Origin: Hoyosella altamirensis
Lineage (GTDB): Bacteria > Actinomycetota > Actinomycetes > Mycobacteriales > Mycobacteriaceae
Assembly: GCF_014191505.1 (NCBI RefSeq)
Contig: NZ_JACHWS010000001.1
Coordinates: 992,001-1,056,000, forward strand
Direction of reading: 5' to 3'
Length of the DNA stretch: 64,000 nt
Shown here: piece after piece, positions 1 through 8,791 of the stretch
Layout of the letters: every line of letters begins with the position of its first letter
How positions within the stretch are numbered: the first letter of the stretch is position 1
Position numbers and translations under genes: made by a program
Notes under the pieces: generated by a model
Database searches by the model: none
What the model was told of the DNA's origin: nothing
What the model saw: the letters and a program-made list of their open reading frames with translations, nothing else

Positions 1-56
1 GGTCCGTAAGAGCCCTGGCTGGGTGGCTGCGCAAGAACCCTGGGCGGCCTGAAAAC

Positions 57-845
57 CTAATGCACCTTCACAATCCTTAGTTCGACGCCTGTGTCTCTGA
101 TGGCGCGCTGTTCTGCCATCGGCAGTCCGTCATCTGAGATGACGAGGTCGAACTCGTTGAGTGGTGTGAGCGCGTAGAGTCCTTCGCGGCGGAACTTGGT
201 GTGATCGACCAGCAGAATCCGCCGTGATGATGCCTGGAGCATGCCTCTTTTGACCTGCACCGTTTCCTGCGATTGGTGATAGCACCGCCCGCGTGAAATA
301 GCGGTCGTCGACATGAAAAGGGTGTCCGCGCGAACCTTGGCGACACCTTCAGCCGTGTACAGGCCGAGGAATGCTTCGTAAGCCGGGAAATACTCGCCAC
401 CGAGTGCGATCAGAGTGATCCCCGGCGTGGCGGCGTGCATTGCGATGAGCGGCTGAAAGTTCGTGATCAGTGTCAGTGGCGTCCGGTCAGGCAGGTGCTG
501 CGCCAGGTGCAGGCAGGTCGTGCTCTCGTCGATCATGATGGTCTGACCCGGTACGACGAGTTCCAGCGCAGCTTTCGCGAGCGCCTGTTTGATGCCGGAC
601 TTCGCTGCCATCCGCTGGTTCACGTTGCCGTGAAACACCGCGGAAGGCACGGATGTGGCCCCGCCGCGCACTTTCCGCAACCAGCCTTGAGCCTGCAAGA
701 CGTCGAGGTCACGGTGGATTGTCATGAGGCTGACGCTGAATTCGTCGGCGAACTCCCGGGCGCGGGCGAACCCGTCACTGGTGACGCGTTCGCGAATGCG
801 GTTTCGCCGTTCCTCCTGCGTCGTGCTGGGCTCGATTCCGGTCAT
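57..845 (-). CDS. DeoR-family transcriptional regulator
   Basis: Predicted DNA-binding repressor of 262 aa. The N-terminus (about residues 12-65) is a winged HTH of DeoR type, with an SVSLMTIHRDLDVL recognition region. The rest is the DeoR sensor domain, which in this family binds a phosphorylated sugar; the typical IDESTT and LVDHTKF stretches are visible. It is transcribed away from the MFS-kinase operon that begins at 1059, across a 213-base gap holding inverted repeats, so it most likely represses that operon and itself. The inducer is inferred to be a phosphorylated intermediate made by the FGGY kinases. The length is normal for the family. Confidence 0.9.
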   Translation of the reverse strand: MTGIEPSTTQEERRNRIRERVTSDGFARAREFADEFSVSLMTIHRDLDVLQAQGWLRKVRGGATSVPSAVFHGNVNQRMAAKSGIKQALAKAALELVVPGQTIMIDESTTCLHLAQHLPDRTPLTLITNFQPLIAMHAATPGITLIALGGEYFPAYEAFLGLYTAEGVAKVRADTLFMSTTAISRGRCYHQSQETVQVKRGMLQASSRRILLVDHTKFRREGLYALTPLNEFDLVISDDGLPMAEQRAIRDTGVELRIVKVH

Positions 846-897
846 TTCAGCTCCTGTGCAGACCCTGTTATCTTAACGCCAACATCACATCGCAGCG

Positions 898-913
898 CAC
901 GGCAAGTGCCGTG
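898..913. promoter_or_regulatory. Perfect inverted repeat between deoR and the kinase operon
   Basis: CACGGCA, a 2-base spacer and TGCCGTG form a perfect 16-base palindrome in the divergent intergenic region. It is flanked by TTAAC (upstream) and GTTAA (downstream) half-sites. The likeliest role is an operator for the DeoR protein. Symmetry is seen; binding is inferred. Confidence 0.45.
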
Positions 914-944
914 TTAAGCGGCTTTTCAGCAAATTATTCACATA

Positions 945-984
945 TGGGGAAGCGAACATCACGTTGGCTTCCCCAATTTTGTTG
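945..984 (+). promoter_or_regulatory. Strong hairpin with T-rich tail in the leader of the sugar operon
   Basis: TGGGGAAGC (from 945) pairs with GCTTCCCCA (to 975), with extra AAC/GTT pairing inside the loop, and is followed by ATTTTGTTG. This looks like an intrinsic terminator, but it lies about 75 bases upstream of the MFS gene on the same strand. It may be a leader attenuator, a second operator, or a terminator insulating the operon from upstream reads. Confidence 0.45.
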
Positions 985-1058
985 TCTGGGTCACAGTCAT
1001 AGATGTCTCCTATCAGTAGCTCCTCCACCTCGGACAATCCACCGAATGGAGGCAAGGA

Positions 1059-3164
1059 ATGGAGAGAGACATGACGACTTCATTAGGTCTCCCACACTCG
1101 GGCACCGAGCCCCGGCGGTCGTGGGCAGACCGGTTCGGCATGCCGCGAGCTCTGCTGTGGGGCTACGTTGGCTTATTGATTTTCATGATCGGTGACGGTG
1201 TCGAAGCGGGCTACTTGTCGCCATTCATGATGGACCGGGGCCTGTCCGGCGAACAGGTCGCGCTGATGTGGACCTTGTACGGAGTCACCGTCGGTATCGC
1301 TGCGTGGCTATCAGGTGCGCTCTCAGATCTATGGGGGCCACGCAAGGTTATGTGGCTTGGTCTCGGGATCTGGGCTGCGCTGCAAGTCCTCCTGCTCGCG
1401 ATCGCGATTCCGACGATGAACTTTACGCTCATCCTCTTCGCGTTTGGCTTGCGCGGATTTGGCTACCCGCTTTTCGCCTATGGCTTCCTGGTATGGATCG
1501 CCGCAGCCACACCGCAGCGGCGCCTCGGCACCGCGGTCGGATGGTTCTGGTTCGCGTTTACCGGTGGACTTCCGACGCTGGGTGCGCTGGTCGCTGCGGG
1601 GATGATCCCCCTCGTTGGGGAATATGAAACTCTCTGGTTCGCACTGATATTGATCATTCTCGGTGGATTGCTCGCGCTACTCGCTGTCAAAGAACGCACC
1701 GGTTATCATCGCCTCGCTCCGGAAGGCGAGCATCCAGTCAAAACGCTGCTGGGCAGTGTGTCCATCCTGTGGCGAAATCCGCGGATCGGCGCGGGCGCGA
1801 TCGTCCGGACCATCAACACCGCACCGCAATTCGGTTTCCTCGTGTTCATGCCGACGTTCTTCACGGAGACAATCGGATTCACGCTCAGTGAGTGGCTGCG
1901 TCTGCTCACCGTGATGTTCGCGGTGAACATTGTGTTCAACCTGATCTTCGGCGTCGTCGGTGACAAGGTCGGCTGGCGCACTACCGTGTGCTGGTTCGGC
2001 GGCATCGGATCCGCCGTCAGCATCCTGCTGCTCTACTACGTGCCCGTCGCGGCTGGCGCCAACTATGCGCTCGCACTGCTCGTCGCTGGACTGTACGGGG
2101 CGACGCTGGCCGGGTACGTGCCCCTATCTGCCCTGATGCCGTCACTCGCGCCGCAACACAAGGGGCAGGCGATGGCGGCGCTGAACCTCGGCGCGGGCGC
2201 CAGCGTGATGGTCGGTCCTGCGATCGCCGGGATCTTCCTCGGACCGCTCGGAGTCCAGGGCGTCATGATTATCTTCGCGGGCATGTACGTCTTCAGCGCG
2301 ATCCTGGTGCTGTTCCTCAAACTGCCGGGCGAGACAGCAGAACGCCCGGAAACCAACGGCAGCCCGGTGGGCCACCTGGCAGCTATGGCCGGCGGCAGCG
2401 TCCTCGGCCACCCGATCATGCTGCGCAAGCCCAGCCCTGAAGATCGTGTCGACGCGATCTTCTTCGACATCGGGGGCACCATTTACGACGACGACTGTTT
2501 CGCGCAGGCGCTGCTCACAGCGGTACACGAACTGAACCCTGACGTCACTGATGCCGACTTCTGGGCCGTGTACGACGCCCACCGGCAATACGCGAAAGGC
2601 TCGCTGCGCACCACCATCGCTGAGCGATTCGTGGGCGGGCGTCGCACTGAACTCGACGAACGGGCACGGGCACACTGGGAGTATCCGCAGTCCTCGCTGT
2701 ACTCCGATGTGCTGCCAGTCCTTTCGGCCCTCGCTCAGCAATACACGCTCGGCATCATCGCGAACTCGCGAGAAAATGTGCTTGACGCTCTAGAACGTGA
2801 TGGGCTCAGGGAATTGTTCACCGTCACCACGCTCGCCGACCAGGTAGGTGCCGTAAAGCCGGATCGCCGGATCTTCCAGCACGCGTTGCTCGAGGCGGGC
2901 ATCCCAGCTGACCGCACCGTCTATGTCGGCAACAGGCTGGATGCGGACATCCGGCCCGCACAGTCACTCGGTATGCGGGCAGTGTGGATGCTGCGCGGTG
3001 AAGCTCCGCCCGCTCCGACCGAACGTCAGCTTTCGGAACCAGACGCGGTGATCAGCTCGCTCACCGGACTGCCACTCGTACTTGAGCGTTTCGCCGGCAG
3101 GGAACCCACGCCACCCTCGGCAGTCCAGGTCCACGCGGCAGCGAAGACCGAGGCGCCACGATGA
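1059..3164 (+). CDS. MFS transporter fused to a C-terminal HAD phosphatase
   Basis: Bifunctional membrane protein of 701 aa. Residues ~20-430 are a 12-helix major facilitator transporter with a basic cytoplasmic loop (LSDLWGPRK). Residues ~462-690 are a HAD hydrolase: nucleophile D470 in FFDIGGT, motif II IIANSREN, motif III lysine in VKPDRR, and motif IV VGNRLDADI. Motif I has Gly472 where classical phosphatases have the second Asp (DxDGT), a variant seen in some HADs. The start is ATG 1059 behind GGAGG; ATG 1071 behind GGAGAG is also possible. It is the first gene of a coupled operon, and its end overlaps the next start (ATGA). The inferred role is to import a sugar, polyol or sugar acid and act on its phosphorylated form. 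Confidence 0.85.
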   Translation: MERDMTTSLGLPHSGTEPRRSWADRFGMPRALLWGYVGLLIFMIGDGVEAGYLSPFMMDRGLSGEQVALMWTLYGVTVGIAAWLSGALSDLWGPRKVMWLGLGIWAALQVLLLAIAIPTMNFTLILFAFGLRGFGYPLFAYGFLVWIAAATPQRRLGTAVGWFWFAFTGGLPTLGALVAAGMIPLVGEYETLWFALILIILGGLLALLAVKERTGYHRLAPEGEHPVKTLLGSVSILWRNPRIGAGAIVRTINTAPQFGFLVFMPTFFTETIGFTLSEWLRLLTVMFAVNIVFNLIFGVVGDKVGWRTTVCWFGGIGSAVSILLLYYVPVAAGANYALALLVAGLYGATLAGYVPLSALMPSLAPQHKGQAMAALNLGAGASVMVGPAIAGIFLGPLGVQGVMIIFAGMYVFSAILVLFLKLPGETAERPETNGSPVGHLAAMAGGSVLGHPIMLRKPSPEDRVDAIFFDIGGTIYDDDCFAQALLTAVHELNPDVTDADFWAVYDAHRQYAKGSLRTTIAERFVGGRRTELDERARAHWEYPQSSLYSDVLPVLSALAQQYTLGIIANSRENVLDALERDGLRELFTVTTLADQVGAVKPDRRIFQHALLEAGIPADRTVYVGNRLDADIRPAQSLGMRAVWMLRGEAPPAPTERQLSEPDAVISSLTGLPLVLERFAGREPTPPSAVQVHAAAKTEAPR

Positions 3165-4669
3165 CTGCCCTTGCTGTAGACGTCGGCACGTCCATGATCA
3201 AGACGGTGCTGTTCGGCGACAACGGTGACGAAATTACCGTGTCGCGGCAGGCCACCGAGGTTCAGCGTCCCCAGCCAGGATGGGCCGAGCAAGACATGAT
3301 GGCGGTGTGGAACGCGGTGCTGTTCACGATCCGCAGCGTCCTCCCTCAGGCGGACACGCCTGTCCAGTTCCTTTCGATCACCGCGCAAGGCGACGGTTGT
3401 TGGCTTGTCGATGAGGATGGCGCACCTACAGGTCCCGCGATCCTCTGGTCCGACGGGCGCGCCGCTGACATAGTCGACACTTGGCGTGATGAAGGTCTGC
3501 TCGAGAAGGCCTTCCGATTCAACGGCTCGCTGACGTTCCCCGGCCTGCCGAACGCGATCCTCACGTGGCTTGCCAACCATGACCCGGGGCGCCTTGAACG
3601 CTCCGCGGTGTCGCTTTACGCGGGAGGATGGCTGTTCCTTCGCTTCACGGGCCAATGCGTCGTCGACGAGTCCGATGCGTCGGCTCCGTTCCTCGATCTT
3701 CGCTCACGAACCTACGCGCCGGAGATCAGGTCGATGTTCGGATTGGAGTGGGCCGAACCATTGATGCCTGATGTCCGTTCAGATGAGCAGCGCGCCGGAA
3801 AGCTCAGCCCGCAGGCAGCCGCGGAGCTCGGCCTTCCAGAGGGACTGCCCATTGTCCTCGCTCCTTATGACATCGTGTCGACCTCGATCGGTGCGGGCGC
3901 GACGTCACCCGGGCAGGCTTGCACGATTCTCGGGACGACCCTCTGCACCGAAGTGGTCCGGGACACGGTTGACACCACTGGAGAACCCGCCGGTCTCACC
4001 ATCGCACTCGACTCGAAAGCAAAAGTGCTGCGTGCGTTCCCGACTCTCGCGGGGGCAGAAGTTCTGGTGTGGGCGGCGGAACTGCTCAGCGTTTCGCACC
4101 CGCGCGACCTGGTGACACTCTCAGAGCAGTCGGTGCCCGGTGCGCGGGGGCTGGTGTTCCTCCCGTATTTATCCCCAGCGGGGGAGCGAGCACCCTTCCT
4201 CGACACGCATGCGCGGGGCACGTTCTGGGGGCTGAGTCTCGAACACGGTCGCGCAGACATCGCCCGGGCCGTGCTCGAAGGCCTGACGCTGGTGATCCGG
4301 GATTGCCTCGAAGCGTCCGGTGCACGCACCGAAGAACTCCGAGTTTGCGGTGGAGGAGCGGCAAACATGCTGTGGTGCCAGCTCATTGCTGACGTCGTGG
4401 GTGTGCGGGTGGTGCGGTCCGCGGACAGCGAAGCCGGTGCGAAAGGTGCATTCCTGGCGGGGCTTGTCGCAACGGGTGCGGTACCCGATCTGGAAGCCGC
4501 GGCGGTCAGGTACGTGCGCACACACACGAGTTGTGACCCGGACCCGGCCCACGCCGCGTTCTACACGCAGCTGTACGCCGAATTCCGGCAACTCCGTGAC
4601 GTGGCACGGCAAGGCTGGGAAATTCAGGCCCAGTCGAAGGGCACGCCGGAGGGAGTAACTCATGTCTGA
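3161..4669 (+). CDS. FGGY-family carbohydrate kinase (first copy)
   Basis: 502 aa ATP-dependent sugar or polyol kinase of the FGGY class (xylulokinase, erythritol, fuculose and AI-2 kinase relatives). The N-terminal phosphate loop DVGTSMIKTVLF is clear. AQGDGCWLVDEDG and ILWSDGRA lie in the substrate lobe. The C-terminal FGGY half has the ILGTTLC and VCGGGAANMLWCQLIADV nucleotide-site regions. The start overlaps the transporter stop by 4 bases. The substrate cannot be read from sequence; the paired phosphatases and dehydrogenase suggest a 4- or 5-carbon polyol or sugar acid. It is distinct from the adjoining kinase. Confidence 0.87.
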   Translation: MTALAVDVGTSMIKTVLFGDNGDEITVSRQATEVQRPQPGWAEQDMMAVWNAVLFTIRSVLPQADTPVQFLSITAQGDGCWLVDEDGAPTGPAILWSDGRAADIVDTWRDEGLLEKAFRFNGSLTFPGLPNAILTWLANHDPGRLERSAVSLYAGGWLFLRFTGQCVVDESDASAPFLDLRSRTYAPEIRSMFGLEWAEPLMPDVRSDEQRAGKLSPQAAAELGLPEGLPIVLAPYDIVSTSIGAGATSPGQACTILGTTLCTEVVRDTVDTTGEPAGLTIALDSKAKVLRAFPTLAGAEVLVWAAELLSVSHPRDLVTLSEQSVPGARGLVFLPYLSPAGERAPFLDTHARGTFWGLSLEHGRADIARAVLEGLTLVIRDCLEASGARTEELRVCGGGAANMLWCQLIADVVGVRVVRSADSEAGAKGAFLAGLVATGAVPDLEAAAVRYVRTHTSCDPDPAHAAFYTQLYAEFRQLRDVARQGWEIQAQSKGTPEGVTHV

Positions 4670-6122
4670 CGAAGTCTGGCTCGGCATCGACGTCGGTACT
4701 CAGAGTGTGCGGTGTATCGCAATGACAGCGGAAGGCCGCATCGCGGGCTCCGGTGCACATCCGCTGACGAGTAACCGAAGCGGAGATCGGCATGAACAAG
4801 AACCGGAATCATGGTGGGAAGCGCTCGCAACCGCTAGCAGGGCGGCACTAGCACAGTCGGATGTCACCGTACGTGGCGTCGCGCTCGACGCCACGTCAGG
4901 GTCGATCGTCATGACGGACCGCGCCGGGAAACCTGTGACGCCTGGACTGATGTACGACGACGCTCGCGCGACCGATGAGTCAGTGAGGGTTCAGGAAGCG
5001 GGCGACGATCTGTGGCGGTCGCTCGGTTACCGGCCGCAAGCCTCCTGGGCACTGCCGAAACTGCTGTGGCTCTACCGCCATGGTGATCTGCCTGAGGGCG
5101 CCGTGCTGCAGCATCAGGCCGATTACCTCACCAGCCTCCTCGTGGGAAGGGCAACGGCGGCGGACTCGAGTCACGCGCTGAAAACCGGATACGACCTCGA
5201 ACACGAACGGTGGCCCGTAGACCTGATTGACACGCTCGGACTACCCGTTTCCGTACTTCCGGACGTGGTGCGGCCCGGTACCGAACTCGGTGTGGTCGGG
5301 ACGGCCGCTGCCGACGCCACGGGCATCCCCGCGGGAACGCCCGTCAAAGCTGGTATGACGGATGGCTGCGCGGCGCTGCTCGGTTCCGGCACCGTGGGCG
5401 TGGGCTCGTGGAACGCGGTTCTCGGCACAACCCTGGTGCTGAAAGGCGTGACGGAACAGCGAATTCGTGATCCGCTCGGCGTCGTCTACAGCCACCGCGC
5501 GCCCGACGGCAACTGGCTGCCAGGCGGGGCGTCCAGTGCGGGCGCAGGTGTCCTGTCCGCCGAATTTCCAGGCGCAGACCTCGACGCGCTGAGCGCTAAA
5601 GCAGCAGAACGCGACGGCCGGGCATTCACGTATCCAGTTGTGTCGCAGGGGGAGCGGTTCCCGTTCGTCGCGCCCGAACTGCGGCGTTTCACCATCGGCG
5701 AAGTCGCCGACGACATCGACTATTACGCGTCACTCCTGCGCGGTGTCGCGTACGTGGAACGGCTGTGCTTCGACTATCTCGACCTGCTCGGCGCGCCGAC
5801 ACACGGCACGCTCAGCGTCACCGGTGGCGGTGCGCGAAGCAGCTATTGGAATCAATTGCGCGCCGACGTTTTACAGCGAACCATCGTCGTGCCCGAACAT
5901 GCCGATGCCGCGACGGGAATGGCGATTCTCGCCCGAGCCGGAACCGGATCGCTGGCCGACGCTGCGAACGGAATCGAGCGCCGAACAACCACATTCGATC
6001 CCCGCGGCGATCAGGCGACGTTGCACGACGACACGTATCTGACGCTGATCGCCGAGTTACACAAGCGGGGCTGGCTGCCGGACTCGGTCGCCCGCCACGC
6101 GCAGAATAGGAGAAACCGGTGA
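4662..6122 (+). CDS. FGGY-family carbohydrate kinase (second copy)
   Basis: 486 aa FGGY kinase. The N-terminal motif is GIDVGTQSVRCIAM, then ALDATSGSIVMTDRAGKPV, MYDDARA and a C-terminal VTGGGARSSYWNQLRADV nucleotide-binding segment. The ATG at 4662 lies 8 bases inside the preceding kinase, so translation is probably coupled. Two different FGGY kinases in one operon suggest either two related substrates or stereoisomers entering one pathway. It resembles the xylulokinase/ribulokinase side of the family, but no specific sugar can be assigned. Confidence 0.87.
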   Translation: MSDEVWLGIDVGTQSVRCIAMTAEGRIAGSGAHPLTSNRSGDRHEQEPESWWEALATASRAALAQSDVTVRGVALDATSGSIVMTDRAGKPVTPGLMYDDARATDESVRVQEAGDDLWRSLGYRPQASWALPKLLWLYRHGDLPEGAVLQHQADYLTSLLVGRATAADSSHALKTGYDLEHERWPVDLIDTLGLPVSVLPDVVRPGTELGVVGTAAADATGIPAGTPVKAGMTDGCAALLGSGTVGVGSWNAVLGTTLVLKGVTEQRIRDPLGVVYSHRAPDGNWLPGGASSAGAGVLSAEFPGADLDALSAKAAERDGRAFTYPVVSQGERFPFVAPELRRFTIGEVADDIDYYASLLRGVAYVERLCFDYLDLLGAPTHGTLSVTGGGARSSYWNQLRADVLQRTIVVPEHADAATGMAILARAGTGSLADAANGIERRTTTFDPRGDQATLHDDTYLTLIAELHKRGWLPDSVARHAQNRRNR

Positions 6123-6763
6123 CTGACCTGACTTTAGTTCGGCACGGAGAAACCGTCTGGCATGCCGACAACCGCTACACCGGAAGCACCGATATCGCGC
6201 TGACAGAACGCGGTCGCCAACAAGCTGACCAGCTGGCGAGCTGGGCCAAGCAAGCGCACCTGGACGCGATCTGGGTGTCGCCGCTGGAGCGGGCGCGCAA
6301 CACCGCGGCACCCTGCGAGCGGGCCACCGGCCTGACCGCATCCGTGGATAAGCGGCTCGCCGAACTCGACTTTGGTGCCGGTGAAGGGCTAACAAGCAGC
6401 GAAATGCTCACGCAGTTTCCAGACGCCCGCCGCGCCTTCGAGCAGGACCCCGTCGCTGGGCACCTTCCTGACAGCGAAGATCCGCGCCACGCAACGGAAC
6501 GGGCGGTCGACTGTCTGAAAGACATTGTCCACAAGCACCCTTCAGATCGTGTCCTTGTGGTCGGCCACGGCACAGTGAAGCGCCTCGTGCTCTGTCACCT
6601 GCTCGGCATCCCGCTGCGCCACTACCGCGACATGTTCCCCGTAGTGCGCAACTGTGGTGTCACCACGATCCGCTGGAACGGAACAGGACACGCTGCCCTG
6701 ATCGAATACAACACCCCCATCGACTTCCCTGCATACGACCCTGGAAAGGACATGACCCCATGA
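6119..6763 (+). CDS. Histidine phosphatase family protein (phosphoglycerate-mutase-like)
   Basis: 214 aa enzyme of the histidine phosphatase superfamily. The catalytic LVRHGET motif is at residues 5-11, followed by the companion residues WVSPLERARNTA, LAELDFGAGEG and the late histidine in VVGHGTVKR. The GTG start overlaps the kinase stop (GTGA). Members are phosphatases or cofactor-dependent mutases; in this operon a phosphosugar phosphatase is more plausible than glycolytic mutase. It is the second phosphatase-type domain in the operon after the HAD fused to the transporter. Confidence 0.87.
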   Translation: MTDLTLVRHGETVWHADNRYTGSTDIALTERGRQQADQLASWAKQAHLDAIWVSPLERARNTAAPCERATGLTASVDKRLAELDFGAGEGLTSSEMLTQFPDARRAFEQDPVAGHLPDSEDPRHATERAVDCLKDIVHKHPSDRVLVVGHGTVKRLVLCHLLGIPLRHYRDMFPVVRNCGVTTIRWNGTGHAALIEYNTPIDFPAYDPGKDMTP

Positions 6764-7671
6764 CTGTCCGCATTCTCGCCGCCGGTGACCAGTTCGTCCG
6801 CACTGACCTGCTAGCGGACGCCCTGCACCAGGAACTCGGCAACGACATCGACGTCTCGACGCTGGAACTGCAGTGGCCAGTAGAACCGTTCGGACGAATC
6901 GCAGAAGTGGACGAAGCGTCCGGCAGCGAGGAACAGATGATAGAGGCGCTGCAAGATGTCCGTATCTGTGTCACCCAAATGGCGCCGCTCACCGAACGGA
7001 TCCTCGCGGCGTGTCCCGATCTGGAACTGTTCGCGGTGGGCCGTGGCGGACCGGTAAACGCGAACATCGAAGCTGCCGCCCGTCATGGCGTAACAGTTAC
7101 TTGCGCGCCGGGACGGAACGCGGTCGCGACGTCTGAGCACACTGTCGCCATGATGATGGCAGCTGCCCGGCGCATTCCGAATACTCACAGCGAGCTGATG
7201 GGCGGTGTGTGGCGCGGCGACTACTACCAGTACGACCAGGTTGGTGTAGAGCTGGAAGGCTCCTGCGTCGGGCTTGTCGGTTACGGGGCCATCGGCAAGC
7301 GCGTCGCCCGTATCCTCAAGGGCTTCGGTGCGACGGTGCTGGTGTACGACCCGTACATACGGGCCGATGCTGTGACTGATGTTGATGAGCTTGTTGGTCT
7401 CGATGAGCTGCTGAACCGGTCGCAGGTTGTCTCGCTGCATGCCCGGCTCACCAAAGACAATGCGGGAATGATCGGGACGAAAGAGATCGCCGCGATGCCG
7501 AGCGGAAGCATCATCGTCAACTGTGCGCGCGGGGGGCTGCTCGATTACGACGCTGTATGTGACGCGCTGGAGAGCGGCCACCTTTTCGGGGCAGCGTTCG
7601 ACGTGTTTCCCGAAGAGCCGATTCCCGTCGGTTCGCGACTGCTGGCCACACCCGGGATCGTTATGACACCG

Positions 7672-7680
7672 CACCTCGCA
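7672..7680. repeat. Target-site duplication of outer transposon, left copy
   Basis: CACCTCGCA here is repeated exactly at 26946-26954 on the other side of the element. Joining the host DNA through one copy restores the dehydrogenase reading frame (…HLA-GASKQ…). The pair therefore marks the insertion point. Confidence 0.9.
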
Positions 7681-7729
7681 TGTGGCTTCGTTCGCTTGGT
7701 GGCGGGGTTTTTGCAGCGCTCCGTGGCGG
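7681..7729 (+). repeat. Left terminal inverted repeat of outer transposon
   Basis: Begins TGTGGCTTCGTTCGCTT and contains two spaced copies of a GTGGCGG core (GGTGGCGGGGTTTTT and CGTGGCGGTCTTG). It matches the inward-read right end at about 37 of 49 positions. The repeated core probably represents two transposase-binding sites per end, as known for Tn552. Confidence 0.85.
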
Positions 7730-7830
7730 TCTTGTTGCCGCGATCACGCAGGACTGGCTGCAGGTAGGTGTCGCGGTCTGAACCGAGATGGGTGCGCCCG
7801 GTCGGGGCCGTTTGGATCGCTGCCGCTACG

Positions 7831-8433
7831 TCAGAGTCCGAAGGCTCCGCCGCTGACGAGGATCACGATGCCGAGGCCGATGAGAACGATGGGGAAGAGG
7901 ATGTGCTCCCAGCGTTCGAGCACTTCGGCGATCGGGGGGCGGGTGGCGACGAACTTTGCCAGGGCCACCAGGACCGCGACGAGCGCGAGGAAGACGATGC
8001 AGTAGGCGACTACTGCGAGAGGTTCCACGCTGAGGAAGACAGGGGTGTAGACGCCGATGTTGTCGCCGCCGTTGGCAAGGGTGACGCCTGCGACTGTCCA
8101 CACGCCGACCTTCTTGCCGGCAACCTTGGCCTCGTCGTCATCGTCGTCATCGTCTCCGCGCCAGGCCTGCCATGCGGCCCAGAGGCCGAGGCCCAGAGGG
8201 ATGAGACCGAAGTACGGGATGGCTGCCGAGGGCAGGAATGCTCCGGCACCGATGGTCACCAGGACCGCGGCACCGAGGATGCCGGCGAATCCGAGGTACT
8301 GGCCGGCCAGAATGCGGGCGGTAGTGCCGCGCTGGCCTGCCCCTCGCGCGAAGAAGAGGGAGAGCACGATGATGTCGTCGATGTTGGTCGCTGCGAACAG
8401 GCCCATCGCCTGCAAGACCGAGGTGAGGATCAT
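7831..8433 (-). CDS. cadD: CadD-family cadmium resistance transporter
   Basis: 200 aa integral membrane protein that exports or sequesters Cd(II) in its family. It has the characteristic first-helix motif NIDDIIVLSLFFARG and the mirror motif NGGDNIGVYTPVF in the second half, with five or six hydrophobic helices and a poly-Asp loop (DDDDDDD) between the halves. The ATG at 8433 overlaps the stop of the upstream regulator (ATGA), so the two are translationally coupled. An in-frame upstream extension exists but lies inside the regulator gene. It is cargo of the outer transposon. Confidence 0.87.
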   Translation of the reverse strand: MILTSVLQAMGLFAATNIDDIIVLSLFFARGAGQRGTTARILAGQYLGFAGILGAAVLVTIGAGAFLPSAAIPYFGLIPLGLGLWAAWQAWRGDDDDDDDEAKVAGKKVGVWTVAGVTLANGGDNIGVYTPVFLSVEPLAVVAYCIVFLALVAVLVALAKFVATRPPIAEVLERWEHILFPIVLIGLGIVILVSGGAFGL

Positions 8434-8789
8434 GCGCCCTCCCCAGCTGCGTCGCATCCGGGAAGCGAGCAGGCGGGATCGATGCACGGGGCGTCTTCGT
8501 CCACTGCCAGGGTGGCATCGACCAGTGCCGTCAGCGCCTGCGCCAGGTGCGAATCGGCGATCTCATATCGTGTCCGACGACCCTCGGGCTCGGAGACGAC
8601 GATCCCGCAATCGCGCAGGCATGCCAGGTGGTTGGACACGTTCGGGCGTGTCAGGTCCAGATCTCGGGCCAGTTCCGCCGGGTAAGCGGGATGGTCGAGC
8701 AGGGTCAAGATGATCCGGGATCGAGTGGGGTCGGCCAGTGCACGACCCAGGCGGTTCATCACGTCGAGACGCGAAGCAATAGTCAGCAT
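8430..8789 (-). CDS. cmtR: CmtR-like Cd/Pb-sensing ArsR-family repressor
   Basis: 119 aa winged-helix repressor starting MLTIASRLDVMNRLG. From this start, Cys57, Cys61 and Cys102 fall exactly at the three metal-ligand positions known for mycobacterial CmtR (C57 and C61 in the recognition region NHLACLRDCG; C102 in EDAPC). It is followed by coupled cadD, so it should derepress the transporter when Cd or Pb binds. A longer reading frame upstream (to 8879) is rejected because conservation begins at MLT. A TATAGT -10 box ends only about 7 bases before the ATG, suggesting a leaderless mRNA. Confidence 0.88.
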   Translation of the reverse strand: MLTIASRLDVMNRLGRALADPTRSRIILTLLDHPAYPAELARDLDLTRPNVSNHLACLRDCGIVVSEPEGRRTRYEIADSHLAQALTALVDATLAVDEDAPCIDPACSLPGCDAAGEGA

Positions 8790-8791
8790 GA

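Larger units (their letters stand above)
6760..7767 (+). pseudogene. 5' part of D-isomer 2-hydroxyacid dehydrogenase, disrupted by the outer transposon
   Basis: Residues 1-307 are a phosphoglycerate-dehydrogenase-like NAD enzyme: Rossmann motif GLVGYGAIGKRVA, catalytic arginine in CARGG, and the catalytic His in TPHLA. The reading frame then enters transposon DNA at 7681 and continues 28 foreign codons to a stop at 7767. The true C-terminus (39 codons) lies beyond the element at 26955-27074. The start overlaps the phosphatase stop (ATGA), so it was the last gene of the sugar operon. The truncated product keeps the catalytic residues but loses the C-terminal part of the catalytic domain and is probably inactive or unstable. 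Confidence 0.93.

Noticed and set aside
7768..8685. Plus-strand frame opposite cadD and cmtR
   Set aside because: Acidic, low-complexity mirror of the cad genes; the minus-strand proteins match known families.
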